DNA of 64,000 bases from Nemertoderma westbladi (lineage: Eukaryota > Xenacoelomorpha > Nemertodermatida > Nemertodermatidae). Shown here piece after piece: positions 11,430-23,761 of the stretch (the first letter of the stretch is position 1; each line of letters starts with the position of its first letter). The stretch spans positions 19,076 to 83,075 of the forward strand of contig JAUCBJ010008162.1 in the NCBI GenBank assembly GCA_032718475.1, written 5' to 3'. Under the pieces are notes generated by a model. It searched no databases and was not told the origin of the DNA. It worked only from the letters and a program-made list of their open reading frames with translations. The translations under genes were made by a program, and so were the position numbers.

Positions 11430-11715
11430 TTAAAAGGGGTAAGAGAGTATTTTGGTTTAATATATTTATTTAAATACATATACAATCTTTCTGAACCATT
11501 TAAAGTAATAGATCAATCGTTTTTACCAAAGAATAAAATAAATTTAAATACACGCTCTAAAAACGTAAATATACCGAAAACCTAAAACAGATACGGATAC
11601 GAAAGCATAATAGTAAGCCTAATAAAAACATGGAATGCACTGCCAATCAAAATAAAGAAAATTACAAATCGTAACATTTTTAAATCAAAATTAAAAAATA
11701 ATTCCTACCAAAATA
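11430..11715 (+). pseudogene. decayed LINE reverse-transcriptase C-terminal fragment
   Basis: One plus-strand frame with a stop reads a block typical of the extreme C-terminus of CR1/L2/Rex-like LINE proteins: a NTRSKN-like stretch, then YGYES, then TWNALP followed by an FKSKLK ending. Those are the usual closing motifs of LINE ORF2. The fragment is short and interrupted. Confidence 0.45.
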
Positions 11716-12566
11716 TAGCCATGATGGCGGACTTGCACCCATTACTGTCGGGAGCTGCCCTGCTGGGTGGGGTGGTGTTTTCTTTTTGTTTTAATTTACT
11801 TAAGTAAGGCTTTAAAGTAATTTAACAAATTATGGACCGTATATAGTATAGTGACTTGCATTGCAATTCTAATCTTTTATAGTTATTTGTAGGTATTGTA
11901 CAGTACGGTACACGGTGCAGCCAAGCTGCCCCCTGGAACCCTGTGACGCTTCTTATTTGCTTACATTTATCAGTACATTGTGTATTAAATGCCTCATGCA
12001 AATTTCATTTAATTGAGTTTTTAGCAAATAAAATAATTAATTATTTATTATTTAGTTATGAATTTCTTTATATGTTTTCTCATTCATGTTTCGATGAAGG
12101 TTCCATTGTTATATTCATATTATTTTCAGTGAGCATCATTACTCTAGTATCAAGCTTAGTTAAATAATCATTTACATTGCTATAAAATGTAGATACAATC
12201 GAAACTTCCTCATCGTCGTCAATCACTTCTTCAATAAGGTGAAATATTTTTTAAATTTTAAATTTTCATATTCCTTTAAATTTGTATAATATCTATTTAT
12301 TTTACCGTATATAATTCTTAAATCTTCTATATTTACCTGAGAGCCAGCATCTAATAAAATACCTGCTTAGTGACCAACTTAAAACAAAAAAATTTCAATA
12401 TGTCACCTTTTTCCGCTTCGCGCTGCACGAAACATATTCATTGATTTTTGCTTTTTTCGGAATTTTACTTTTTTTCAAATGTCTAATGCAAAGTATTTTA
12501 CTCTATTTTCCTCCAACTAGAAAGGTATATATACCTTACCTGTTGTTTTAATCATTAATGGTTAAA
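11716..12566. other. non-coding AT-rich DNA, nothing recognised
   Basis: No supported gene. The segment at 11940-12167 is open but looks like random AT-rich frame. Confidence 0.4.
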
Positions 12567-12567
12567 T

Positions 12568-12830
12568 ATCGTTTATTGTTTTGTTTAGAAAAGCCTGCCT
12601 CTGTAACCTGTCAATATAGTTTATTGTTTTGGTTAGAAAAGCCTGCCTCTGTAACCTGTTACTTTCCCTCTATTGATAAGAATATCGTTTATTGTTTTGG
12701 TTAGATAAGACTGCCTCTGTAACCTGTTCCTTTCCCTCAATTGGTAACAATATCGTTTATTGTTTTGGTTAGAAAAGCCTGCCTCTGTATCCTGTCAATA
12801 TTGTTTATTGTTTTGCTTAGAAAAGGCCCC
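12568..12830. repeat. short tandem repeat, about five diverged units
   Basis: Repeated phrase tttattgttttggttagaa followed by aagcctgcctctgtaacctg, at about 12568, 12613, 12687, 12753 and 12803, with variable spacers. A single related unit lies near 29695. The array abuts the LINE insertion. Confidence 0.75.
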
Positions 12831-12837
12831 CAATGCA

Positions 12838-14106
12838 CCCAATGGGATCCCATTGAGAGACTGCTCTGTGGAAATCAGAATGGGTTCCGTAAAGGTCGTG
12901 GGACCATGGAGCCCATTTTGGAACTTAGAAGGATAATTTAAGAATTATCAAAAAAGAAAGACAGACATCTGGCTGTTATCTTTGTTGACTTCTTCAAGGC
13001 CTTTGATTCAGTATCACGTATGTTCAGCATACTCTCATTATATGGGATTCCTGATGAAATTATTGCAGCAATCAGATCAGTATACGATGGTTCGACAACA
13101 TTTGTGTCTACTGTTGACGGTGACACAGAACTATTTGAAGTGTTATGGGGCGTCCTCCAGGGAGACACACTTGCACCATTCTTGTTCATAATTGTTGTTG
13201 ACTACGTTCTACGCATGTCCTTAGATCATCATAATGGTGATGGGGTGATGATAACTCCACCTACTGGCTCCAGAAGTCGAGGAAATCCTGCCAAGTACCT
13301 AACTGATCTAGACTTTGCTGATGACTTAGGAGTACTCTCAGAATCACTAGAAGGAGCCCAACGGCTCCTCAGCTCATTAGAACATGCTGCTTCTAGTGTT
13401 GGTCAATTAACACCAAAATGACCAAAATTTTGACATTTAACGTTGAAAGTCTTCAGCAAGTCTCTGACCGGATGAGCATAAGCTCAAAGGATGGTATGCT
13501 TGAGCATGTGGACGACTTCTGTTACCTCGGATTATGGATACGGAAGTCAGTTGAGGACCTTCGAATACATAAGGGAAAGGCATGGGCAGCCTTTGGAAGT
13601 CACAGAGAATTAATCGGAAACTTAAGGTCCGATTATTTAGAGCAGCAGTATAGTTCCAGTTCTCCTCTATGGGAGTCCATGCTGGGCTCTAACTGCCGAG
13701 GACACCAAATCTCTGGATGGCACATTCACAAGAATGCTACGCCGGGTTCATTGTGTCAAGTACAATGCACACATTTCCAACCAGACACTATATAACATTG
13801 GAGGTGTCTCATTGGTTCTACCAAGCTTGACACTAGAACAAAGTCGCCTCCGCTTTGCAGGACATTGCTTTCGCCGTGAGGACCAGCCAATGCATAATCT
13901 TGTGCTTTGGCGGCCTCATGGAGTGAATAAGCATGGTGGACATCACATGACTTTCTTTAGACGCATCTTAAAGGACACTGGCCTTGAAGATGCGGATGAT
14001 CTAGCAAATGTCATGCAATGGCGGCGCAATTTTGTCGACAAGCCTGCACAGCATTCTTAAAAATGCAGCTGCAATGCAGCATGCCGATCCCCCACACCGA
14101 ATATAT
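12838..14106 (+). mobile_element. decayed 5'-truncated LINE (family A)
   Basis: Shares near-identical sequence with the minus-strand copies at 30269-31634 and 52904-55200. It starts within the RT domain (QNGFRKGRGTMEP region) and runs to the family-A 3' end (aaatgcagctgcaatgcagc, about 14060). Its frame is broken into at least three pieces (13020-13421, 13418-13795 and 13734-14060), with an in-frame stop near 12940. Motifs still visible are GVLQGDTLAPFLF, LDFADD and the RLRFAGHCFRRED segment. Not functional. Confidence 0.85.
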
Positions 14107-14258
14107 AGGGATTTTAAACTATAGCTGAATTTTCTAAGATCATTAAGGTTAAAAGATAAGAGGACATTGTGAATATTACAATTGTAGTTTATTATTTTTC
14201 AAACTGTAATAATTATTGCCTTCTAAGTAACTTTATCAATAATTAATTTCTTTACATT

Positions 14259-15932
14259 ATGGCCAATGAAGGGTTGTACAGGGATACTGAAATCGACTTG
14301 GATGAAATTCCAGGGCCAACAGATGGTGTTTATGAAGTCATACCAGATAATTTGCCAACAAATTCGTCACCAGATATTGTGAACTCTGGAACATCAGAGG
14401 ATAACGTGGTTAGGAATGAAGAAGTAATAGGGAGGGGCAGTGTGTCAATGAGAAGATGGTGGGCTGGTGTTTTAAGTGGAGTTACAATGGTGTTCATATT
14501 GGTTGCAGTGGCAACAACGTGTATTTTGCTATCTAATTACAAAGAAGATATCGAAAACGCGATTGAAAATCAAAATAAAATTATTGAGAAACTGACTGAA
14601 AAGATTGAAAATCAAAATGGAATTCTTGAAAAACTGACCGATAAGATTGTTGAGCACATGGATATGGAAGCTGAGCCATTAAAGTGTCCTACTGTATCCT
14701 GCTGCTTTTCGGATGACATTTTTGAAGAAACATTCACTGTAGTAGAAAACAGTGCCAGTTCTGAAGTTGGAATTATAAACGTTGAAGGTGTAATTGAAAT
14801 TGAAATAGTTAAAGGGGACGTACAAGGTTTATTTGCTGTACAAAAACCAAATAAAATTGTAACAGTATATGGACTTGACTACGATGCAGGTTCTATTCAA
14901 TACGTTCTCAGAGTTAAAGTCCTGTTGCAACATTGTGCGCATTTCGCTACAGTGACCATCAATGTAGAAAACATAAATGATGAATTTCCACGGTTCACCG
15001 AAAGTACAGTTTATGGTGTTGCCGATGAATGCGATAAATTGGGAACTGAACTCGTTCAACTTGTTGCCAAAGATTTGGATCCTGCTGATACTCTCACTTA
15101 CAGTTTAGAAAATTGTTCGCCATTCTCTGTTAATGATCAGACGGGAATAGTTCGTCTAGAGAATGAGTTTGACCCAACTCTAATTGGAACATGCAGATTA
15201 TGCTTTCCCAAGGTAATAGATGAAGCTGGACACGGAGCAAGCACTACTGCTAACCTTTGTATTCATTCTACTTCTAATTTAGCTGCCATCCACTTTCAAA
15301 ATACTTTGAATGAGATTGAAAAATCGATTCTCCAAGTAAGTCAAATACTTTCAAACACATTAAGTTTAAGATCACGCCATATTATGATCACAAATGTTGC
15401 GATAAGTTATGATGAAAATTGTATTCGGAAACATCATGAAACCACACTAGAATTTACTGCAGTCCGTTTGAGTGACATTTCTGTTATTGATGAATATTTA
15501 CTCTTAAGCACCAACCAGATCTACACACGATTAAGCAGTGATCTTTCTGATTTAATTTTAGAACTGAGTTATAATGGTTTGATATACATTGACCACTATG
15601 ATGCACCAAAATGTGACCAACAGTGTTCCTCTTCACTACCAGACTGGTGCTTTGGGTTATATTCTACTGTTGATGTAACTGAAAATACACAATTTGTTGA
15701 AGTGTATGATTATTCTAACTTGGCTTCTTTGCAAAGCATTACAATTGGAAATGTAAATGGGGGACTAGATGATTTTGATAATTTCGTAGTTCGCAATAAA
15801 GCTATTGATATTAAAGGTTCTGATTATGAAATTAACAATAGGTTTACACTAAAGGTAAATTTGATTGGTAAATTATGTACATCAACAGCTGTTATTGATG
15901 TTAGTATACTAGATGCGGACACAACGCGATAA
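14259..15932 (+). CDS. type II membrane protein with coiled coil and cadherin-like repeats (557 aa)
   Basis: An intact, intronless 557-codon frame. Residues 1-68 are hydrophilic and acidic, without a signal peptide. MRRWW (64-68) precedes a hydrophobic segment at 70-91, so the positive-inside rule predicts a cytoplasmic N-terminus and extracellular C-terminus. Residues 95-133 form a coiled coil made of a duplicated ENQN-I-EKLT-KI unit. Residues about 155-246 end in VENINDEFPRF, matching the end of cadherin repeats (V-x-DxNDNxPxF). A second repeat (about 250-336) has DLDPADTLTYSL and FSVNDQTGIVRL, typical inner cadherin strands. The rest (about 337-557) is less clear and ends VIDVSILDAD, again cadherin-like. 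Several Cys residues could form disulfides. Calcium-binding motifs are only partly kept. A type II, intronless layout is unusual for a cadherin. It may be a retrocopy or belong to an unrecognised element. I do not recognise the exact family. Confidence 0.6.
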   Translation: MANEGLYRDTEIDLDEIPGPTDGVYEVIPDNLPTNSSPDIVNSGTSEDNVVRNEEVIGRGSVSMRRWWAGVLSGVTMVFILVAVATTCILLSNYKEDIENAIENQNKIIEKLTEKIENQNGILEKLTDKIVEHMDMEAEPLKCPTVSCCFSDDIFEETFTVVENSASSEVGIINVEGVIEIEIVKGDVQGLFAVQKPNKIVTVYGLDYDAGSIQYVLRVKVLLQHCAHFATVTINVENINDEFPRFTESTVYGVADECDKLGTELVQLVAKDLDPADTLTYSLENCSPFSVNDQTGIVRLENEFDPTLIGTCRLCFPKVIDEAGHGASTTANLCIHSTSNLAAIHFQNTLNEIEKSILQVSQILSNTLSLRSRHIMITNVAISYDENCIRKHHETTLEFTAVRLSDISVIDEYLLLSTNQIYTRLSSDLSDLILELSYNGLIYIDHYDAPKCDQQCSSSLPDWCFGLYSTVDVTENTQFVEVYDYSNLASLQSITIGNVNGGLDDFDNFVVRNKAIDIKGSDYEINNRFTLKVNLIGKLCTSTAVIDVSILDADTTR

Positions 15933-17514
15933 TGAAAGCTCATGTGAATATGGATTGAAGTGAAAGCTTGAAGAAACATTAATATTAGTTGATTATTTAA
16001 TTAATTGTCAAGTAAGAAACCTTACCGGTAGGTGTGCATGGACGAAATATTGCAAAAAATAAGTATGAACTAAGACACAACTGGACAAGCATAAACTGCA
16101 AAAGCTTGGAATTGTATTATATTCGCAAGCCCTGTCCCAATATCAACAAGCATAAACGTGATTTGCGCAAGTTTGTGGTTCTGCTTCCCTGTGGATAGTT
16201 ACTGGTATCTCTTCATTTCATTGACCGTTCCTTATTCCTTTCGGACTTCACGCTCAAAATGTCATATCTTGGCTTGGCCTCCTGAGAATGCCTTTGTGAG
16301 GCGAACCTACACTAATTGCATGCAACTGTCAGGTCCAGTTGCTTTTTAGTTCATCGTTTTTTACATACTTTTAGTCCATGCATACATACCGGTAAGTATT
16401 TTTACTTAACTTTCTTCATATGAATATATTTATGATGGAACTTTATCTCTACAGTGTTATTGCTACATTGTCAGCAAGCGATATCTAAACATTGGCCTAT
16501 GACAACATAATTCAGTCTTCAGAGTTCAACAAAATGGCTAAACTGGTTTACTGAGTGCGATAGGCATATTGGTTACATTACAGCACTACTAGTTCAATGG
16601 AACTATTTATTGTTGGGGGGGGGGGGGGGGGGGGACTTATCATTAATATGTTTTCAAATTTTATTTGTTATATATAAATTAAATTTTTCCTCCCCTCCAT
16701 AGTTCGCCATGGTAGGAAGTTTCATTGTTGCTTTCATTATATATTTGGTAGAGTCCATAAAGATGACAACATATATAAGGTTCTGTGAATAATAATTTAT
16801 AAAAATAATTTAAAAGAAAAATTACAAAATTAACTCGCCTTAATTCTACTCAACTTAATTTTATAATTTATTCATTTCAGTCATTAAAAACTCTGAATTC
16901 ATTTATTTTAACTGGATTAACAAACATTAGGATAGTTAATTAGCGTAGTACTGAATATATGGTCTAGTGTATGCTGTATATGTGATGGGTGATTTACCTA
17001 TTTCAAACAATAATATAATATTATAATAATTTACTATAGAACGTACTGATATAAATTGAAGTAGTACATAAAAACTTACTTAATATCACATAACTTATAG
17101 CGCCAGTCAGAGTCGGACACACTATTTCTACTATAAGTTTATAGCTATTCGTGTTCGACCTCCGATTATTATATTAAATTTAGTTCATTTTCTATAATTA
17201 ATAATATTATGGTAAATATACATTCTATTCAATTCAAAAGTGTTTGATACATTTATTAGCTCTTGTTTTTTTTGCTTTACAAGCCTAATTTATTTTTAAA
17301 AAATGCTAAAATTATTAGCTAAAACTTATTAGATCTTATTAGTACCATATTGTTAAGTACGGTTTACAATCAATCAAAGAAAGGGGGACAGCCCTTTCAA
17401 TCTGCACTTCGCCCAACCCCCCCCCCCACCACCCTTCCCACCCACCAATACATAACCGCGACATCTACCACCCACGGAAGGGTAGCACGAACTTATTTCC
17501 AATCGCACGTTCAA
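15933..17514. other. non-coding AT-rich DNA
   Basis: No supported gene. Contains a run of about 20 G at 16615-16634, a C run at 17409-17418 and AT-rich low-complexity stretches. Confidence 0.4.
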
Positions 17515-17945
17515 TATTCAAAGGCAGGTGGTTTATAGGAATATAATAAACGCAGTACTCGTCTTCATTATAAGCCTCGTTGCGTTCGTCGTATTTTGTA
17601 TTTCAATTTATTTCTTAAACGCAGGTTGACGATCTTTATAATAATAATAACTAGGGATGCGTTCAATATGTGAAGCCAGGTGGTTTATATAATAATATAG
17701 TCAACGCAGTACTCGTCTTCATTATAAGCCTCGTTATGCTCGTCCTGTTTTGTTTTCAAATATATTTCCTAAACGCAGACTGACGATCTTTATAACTACC
17801 GATGCGTTCAAAGGCGAAGCCAGGTATGGTTTATAGGAATATAGTCTACGCAGTACTGGTCTTCATTATATGCCTCGTTGCGTTCGTCGCTCGTCCTGTT
17901 TTGTCATAAAATATTTTTCCTAAACGCAGACTGACGAACTTTATA
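17515..17945. repeat. tandem repeat, three units of about 140 bp
   Basis: Three successive diverged copies share aggtggtttataggaatata, the phrase acgcagtactcgtcttcatt, a gcctcgttgcgttcgtcg segment and aaacgcagactgacgatctt, beginning about 17523, 17672 and 17818. No coding frame is shared. Confidence 0.75.
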
Positions 17946-17955
17946 CAGTTATAAA

Positions 17956-18096
17956 TATGACACTGGCCTTGAAGATGCGGATGATCTAGCAAATGTCATG
18001 GGTGATAGGGAGTTGTGGCGGTGCAATTTTGTCGATAAGCCGGCACAGCATTCTTAAAAATGCAGCTGCAATGCATCATGCCGATCCTAGTAGTAG
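17956..18096 (+). mobile_element. LINE family A 3' tail fragment
   Basis: About 140 bp matching the last coding and 3' end segment of LINE family A, ending in the shared 3' end and tagtagta. Confidence 0.8.
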
Positions 18097-19524
18097 TATG
18101 CCATGGATATTGGATAGTATTATTTGGAGCCCGCTCGACAGCGGGATACTTACTGTAAAAATCTCAGGTTATTATAACACTGACTGATAATAATCCAAGT
18201 TCAGGCACTTCCTGCCTGGCGATTTTGAAGAAATTTTGCAAGTACATTGCTTTGGTGGTTCATAATCGCGTTACAAAATTTCAGATCGATTCTATGTGTG
18301 GTATTCGATATATTTAGTTTTTTGACATTATTTTGTCGCGAAATTAAAAGCAATGGTGAAATAACAACTCCTGCCTGAGCTGCAGCAGCTAGCTGTGGAG
18401 TAGGAACGGTTGAGTGCAGGGCTGTCTGAGGTAGAATTCCATCCAGGCGGATTCTGGTCTGAGTGTACAATCAATTACTTCAAGTGTATAGCACTATAAA
18501 CTGCTTCAAGGGAATAGTGTAATATTTACGTGTAAACTGTTGTTCCGTTATGTTGTGTTGTCGGTGGGCAAGTATACATGTGACTTGTTTAATGTTTATA
18601 TTACAAGTAGGACGTTATGTTGAATCTATTGCATGGTAAGCGCATGGTTCACTCGTACTTAACACATTATAGTATTACTAGATTATAGTTACAAGTTGGT
18701 GAATAATATTGCAGTATTGCGGACACATACACTCGCACTAAATGAACCGAATCTATTACAGACAGGTTACAGTCAGCACTTACCGGGTATAAAGCAAAGT
18801 GGTGTGATCCTGGGTCTTGTATATTCATGAACAATATAATGCAATAATAATAACTATAATATGATGATACAATATGGTGATAAGATTTAATGTGCACAGC
18901 AAGGTGAAATTTTATAGATTCATGCTGGCTACATGAACAATAACAGGCCTCAGATGGTAATGGATAAGCCTAGGTAATAGCAGAAGAAACATTGATTATT
19001 ATACATACAGTGAAGATGGAAACAGTCAATAACGCGCAGAACACCAGAAAGTATGGCAACCAATAGGAGTTTTAGAACTATGGCAACCGATGCTGGGCAA
19101 TGGATAAATAAGATCAACGGTGGCACATGGATTGGACACAAAATATTATGCGCACAGAAGTTGAATAGTTCTCTGATAAAAATAGAAGATTTCAATATGC
19201 AGTTAGCGTGTGCATCAAAACCGTTCCCTAAAATTACGTACAAGTTCAACAATCGTTCTATAAATGACACATTATTTAGTTTTGAGATTTGAGAGGTATA
19301 TACAATGTTTCGGTGACTGTAGGTTACATCGCTGTTGGATACTTACTACATACGATTAATGATTTAACTAAATAGATAAATGAAATTAATTAGGGGCCGA
19401 TCAACCTCCACATATAAATAATAAAGTTTGTTGAATCACTTCCGGTAGGACTAAATAAGTATTAAACGACCTTTCACACAAACATTAGAGTTTGATATAT
19501 TTACAAATATGGTAGGTCGGTAAA
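18097..19524. other. non-coding DNA, nothing recognised
   Basis: AT-rich. A small open frame at 19053-19292 (+) is not supported by any motif I recognise. Confidence 0.35.
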
Positions 19525-19788
19525 TTAATCGGCGTAAGTAGGTAAGTATTGGGTCATATAATCCTTCAAATATGAAAATACATAAATTTGACTAATAGGG
19601 GTTAGGAAACGCCAAAAGCATTCAAAGTTCAGGAATTTACCGAGTTCGTCGAGTTTGGCGAGTTGTGTTCCCAACAACAACGGGTGTGCTCTCAACGTGT
19701 GGCTACAGACATCTGCAAGCCATCCTGATAACGCTTGGTTCTCAAATATGAGGTACATCACTAACGATGGGCACAAAGGGACGCTCAT
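19525..19788 (-). pseudogene. unidentified coding remnant (87 codons)
   Basis: An open minus-strand frame downstream of, and on the same strand as, the remnant at 19855-20428. Balanced amino-acid composition suggests genuine ancestral coding sequence. No motif recognised. Confidence 0.25.
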
Positions 19789-19854
19789 AAAGCTATATAT
19801 AGCGCCAGGGGTGGTGAGTGGTCAATGAAAGTAATAAGGCGAATATGAGTCACC

Positions 19855-20428
19855 ATAAACTTAGGAATATGTCTCGAAGATCGGTGTCTTTAAAGTTCCA
19901 ACCATACTCTTGAAACGCAATATGGCCAGAGGACGTACAGTCAACTCTACTATACGTATCGTTGGTGTTGCGTCGATACATAACCCGGAAGAAGCCACGG
20001 GATTGTGCCCAAGGAAGGATGACTTGGGTGTCGACAAAGGTACCGGTATATGGTATGTCATGGACAATAGGAAAATCGTCAGTTAAATCCAGATATATGG
20101 CTGAACCGAGTTTATAAACTGATTTGTCCAGGAGAATGTCCAGTGCGGGTTGCGGCTATAATGCTGCATCTATTCCCATGGCCAGGTGTTGGTTCGTGTC
20201 ATTGACATAAGCCTCTGCTTTGACAAACTGTTGATGTCTCGCACGGCGTTGATAGGCTGTCAAGGGTGGGAAAACGCTGTTGGTGCCGCGACAAGTACAC
20301 ATGAAAACGTACGTGGCTCCAGTGAGGCCGCGAATATGAATCAACTGAGTTGAACCAAACTCATGATCCGGCACTGAGCCTTCGTTATCATAGATCATAA
20401 CGTCGTAACTGTGGATAGCATTAACCAT
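19855..20428 (-). pseudogene. unidentified coding remnant interrupted by one stop
   Basis: A single minus-strand frame of about 190 codons runs from 20428 to 19855 with one internal TAG (near 20156). Amino-acid composition on both sides of the stop is balanced and protein-like (for example HIPYTG/DIPYTG-type and VILPWAQSRGFF-type segments), unlike translated AT-rich noise. Upstream, to about 20640, another frame also looks coding, so a frameshift probably separates the pieces. No family recognised. It could belong to the same relic as the DNA polymerase further right, but nothing in the sequence proves that. Confidence 0.35.
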
Positions 20429-21412
20429 TCAGCATTAGCCACTTTGGTGGTCAGTTTTACTGGTTTCCATAACGTATCCAACAAACCGGATTCTCCATGC
20501 GTTATTCTTATAGATTCATAGCTAGGCATTTCACGTATATTCGCGTTTGGTTCGACATATCACAAATCATCTTCAAGGAAGTCTACATCCAAGTTCCAGT
20601 GAACGAGGCGATGGTAATCCATAAATGTTTCTCATATTCCGGTTATATTCCTCCGAGTCGTTGTCGCTGTGTATCGAGATTATCTATTGAGTCGTCATTA
20701 GAAGTATCCATAATTGTTATCAGCAATGTGTAAATATATATTAATAATTCAACAGAAGTAAACCAATGAGTCCATATAATTGTTATAATAACTTGAGTTT
20801 GTATAAGGCCGGCAATGCTGGGCCACCCGTCCCTATCCCCACCCTGACACGGATCCAAGCTTCCCCTTGCCGCGTTTTATTGCTGCTGTGTCTATTCCCT
20901 ATCCAACAGATGTGGAAGAACGGGTGGAAGACAATCAGCTAACACGCAGGAGAAGCTCAAGACCGGTCTCTCCAAGGGCTGTCCGTAAGGGGGTTATATA
21001 GACTGTTGCTGTGCAACTGAGATTAGTCTGCAATAGGGTTTCGGTTTGCTACAGTATACATACAGAGAATAGCTGTTATTTGTACTATCACGCAAACTAA
21101 CACACCGAATGCCACAACACGCACAAATGTCCGTTACAAAACCTACTATTTCCCGAATATTAATATTTTAAATTTCCATGGATACTTATTAAATAAATTC
21201 AAATGCATCAACTCTAGGGAAAAATGTACGATAAAACTCTAGAAATTTAATAAAAGGGTTGCACAAGTGACACACCAGCATCCCAATATTTTAATTAGCT
21301 ATTAATTATAACAAGGATCAACATTCGGTAAATATAGCGGTGGAATAGGGTATTGCTCATTCACACAGATCTGGGCCAACTGTGATATTATTACATCTTT
21401 GTTGGTTGTATT

Positions 21413-21468
21413 ATTTAAATTATTTACTTGGCTGTGGCAAACACCACAACCAAGTAAATAATTTAAAT
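21413..21468. repeat. 25-bp inverted repeat with 6-nt loop
   Basis: Arms 21413-21437 and 21444-21468 are complementary over 25 positions with a single mismatch; the loop is caaaca. No T-run or gene end supports a terminator role. Confidence 0.8.
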
Positions 21469-22059
21469 AGTATCGGTGTTTATACTATTGTTGTATTAAT
21501 GTCGCAATTAAAGGGTTGATGGTATTAAGCTATTAATGAATAATATAAATATAAATTTACGCGATCTAGTGACATAAACTAAGTTTACTCATCCTTGGGA
21601 GAGAGCCACTAAGCAGACCACAACCGTTCCCGTAATGCTTATTATTACAGTGACTTGAACGGATTTATGTGAATGTGATATTGTATTAACAATATCAAGC
21701 TAGCTTGGTTCTTGAAGTTTCAAGCCAACTAATAATTGACATATCTTACTGTACTCTGGCGATTGACAAGAAGCGGGAGTAGTAATTAAGACTCTGCATT
21801 CAAGTATTATTAGGCCATCATAATACAGCAAGACCAAGGTTTGTTATTGTCATGCGTCATGTTTAATAATGACTTATCATAACTAGTGTAGTTTATTATA
21901 ATTTTATTTGTAACGCCCTTATCTACTCGGGTTACACATGAAGTGGCGGGCCGTCTCCAGAATTTACCCAGAGTTTGGTTTAACCGAAATAAAGGATATG
22001 GATTCCGCATTCAATTGTATTATCACCATCATCATACAAGTATTAAGGGTTTTGGTTGG

Positions 22060-22345
22060 TTGCGCGTCATGTTTAATAATGACTTATCGCAACATGTTGT
22101 CAAGAATTGAGCTCAGGTTTCATGCGTCGTGTGTATAACGGCTTATCATGAAACATCCCACTATTCATAATAATGTTCTAGAATGTTCTAGAACTGAGAT
22201 CAAGTTTCATGCACTGTGTATAAATCAGTTTATCATGAAACATCCCGCAGTCCTATTGTTTATGTCATTTTATTCGTAATTCTTCTAGAACTAAGCTCAA
22301 GTTTCATGCACTGTGTATAAAACGATTTATTATGAAACATCCCAT
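22060..22345. repeat. three tandem units each with a gtttcatg/catgaaac hairpin
   Basis: About 90-bp units: caagtttcatgcactgtgta followed, after about 10 nt, by tttatcatgaaacatccc, starting near 22110, 22200 and 22290. Each carries an 8-bp stem (gtttcatg with catgaaac). Tandem, diverged, non-coding. Confidence 0.7.
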
Positions 22346-23385
22346 AGTCCTATTGTTATTTGGGACAGAAGCAATGTAAGAATTAATTACGTTAGCCTGT
22401 CAAGCTAAATGTATGGCATATTTTTAAAAACGTATGGGGTCAGTGGTTGACGATGCAACATAACCCGTTCCCACGCTTGAGTGTGATACACAGCACACTC
22501 AAACGTTCCAAGGGAGTTAACTAGACCAATAAAAATTATGTCAAGTCTGTGGGCTTGACTTCTTGCTTGCCGTAGTTGCCAGATTCTTCGCGTGCCATTT
22601 CTAGCAGGCAGGGTTGGCCTATAGGACAGTTGAGTTTTTGGGGGACAAAGCTTAGTTTGCCCTTTTCCCTCAGCACTATGGGATCTACTGATCTTACCAG
22701 GCCATCCACTATCATTCTACTATCATTCTCCTTCCACATATACGTCGAACGAGGTCTCGAGCTCGCAATATAACTGGGCTGCTGAATCCTAGGGGGTCGA
22801 AATAAGCACTGAGTATGCCTAGGCGAATACGTTTGGTTCGGGTATCGCCCTTTCTCAACTTCACTTTAAATACCATAGTGTCACGTTCTGTAGGCCAACA
22901 AAGACTTAATGGCTTAGTCTCCGGTAGGCCGTCCTTATTTAAGTCTAGTTCGGTATCGCTACGCTCGGCGGGGGTATGGCCTTTAAAAACTCACGGGAAT
23001 TGCTCATGAGTTTTGTTAGGCAAAATCCTCCAAGTTTCAGGCAGTTTACTGTCCTTGACTTCTGTTACGATCGGGGCTGGTTTCGGGTTGTTGTCTATGT
23101 AAATATCCCATTTGAAATTGTTTATGACCAGAGGTGGAAATTCATCCCTATGGTCATCAGCCACACGATGCAGTCGTAAGTCGGATGGTGTATCTAATAG
23201 GATAGTCATTGGAGACACAATGTCGGGTTCACTGTACCTAGTAAGGAAACAGTCTTGGTCTGAGGACAGGGGTGCGTCACTATCACTGTCAGTTTGGTCA
23301 GGGGTAGTCAAGACATCCTCTTCTGTCTCTATGGTCTCATTGCAACGGTGGGTCACTAAGTTGCAAGTGTTGGTGTCTGTATTTG

Positions 23386-23760
23386 TCAGTCCTTTTTGCT
23401 CAAACAGTGTCTTCCGAGAAGGCCCGGTACAGAACCATCCCACTCTGGTCTGACAGGCATAGGCTGACATTGGCTCTCCAGAATCTCTAAGGCCTCTGGT
23501 ACATTTTGGCCTATCAACATCTGTACACCTGGGTAGTCTGGGGTGAAATGGGGAATATTGTACTTTCTTAGGAGAGCGTCATCATCCCAGTTATAAGCGT
23601 TTGCCTGACTTTTGGCAAAATCCCGGATGATAACCATCTTTATGTTAGACACCATATCCCAGCCACTGAGATCTTGCAGAGTGGACAGGGATGCCTTATA
23701 GTACTTTGATTCAATCGTGGATTGCCAACGTTTCATTATCCCAGATAATGTTAGCTTCAT
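23386..23760 (-). pseudogene. BEL/Pao protease-RT linker fragment
   Basis: Contains LIGQNVPEAL, which corresponds to the conserved LIG-x-D/N-x-PE block of BEL/Pao polyproteins between protease and RT. Continues in another frame as 22991-23470. Broken by frameshifts. Confidence 0.5.
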
Positions 23761-23761
23761 G

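Larger units (their letters stand above)
20640..22530. other. non-coding DNA with hairpins
   Basis: No gene seen. Contains two structured segments listed separately (21413-21468 and 22060-22345). Confidence 0.4.
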
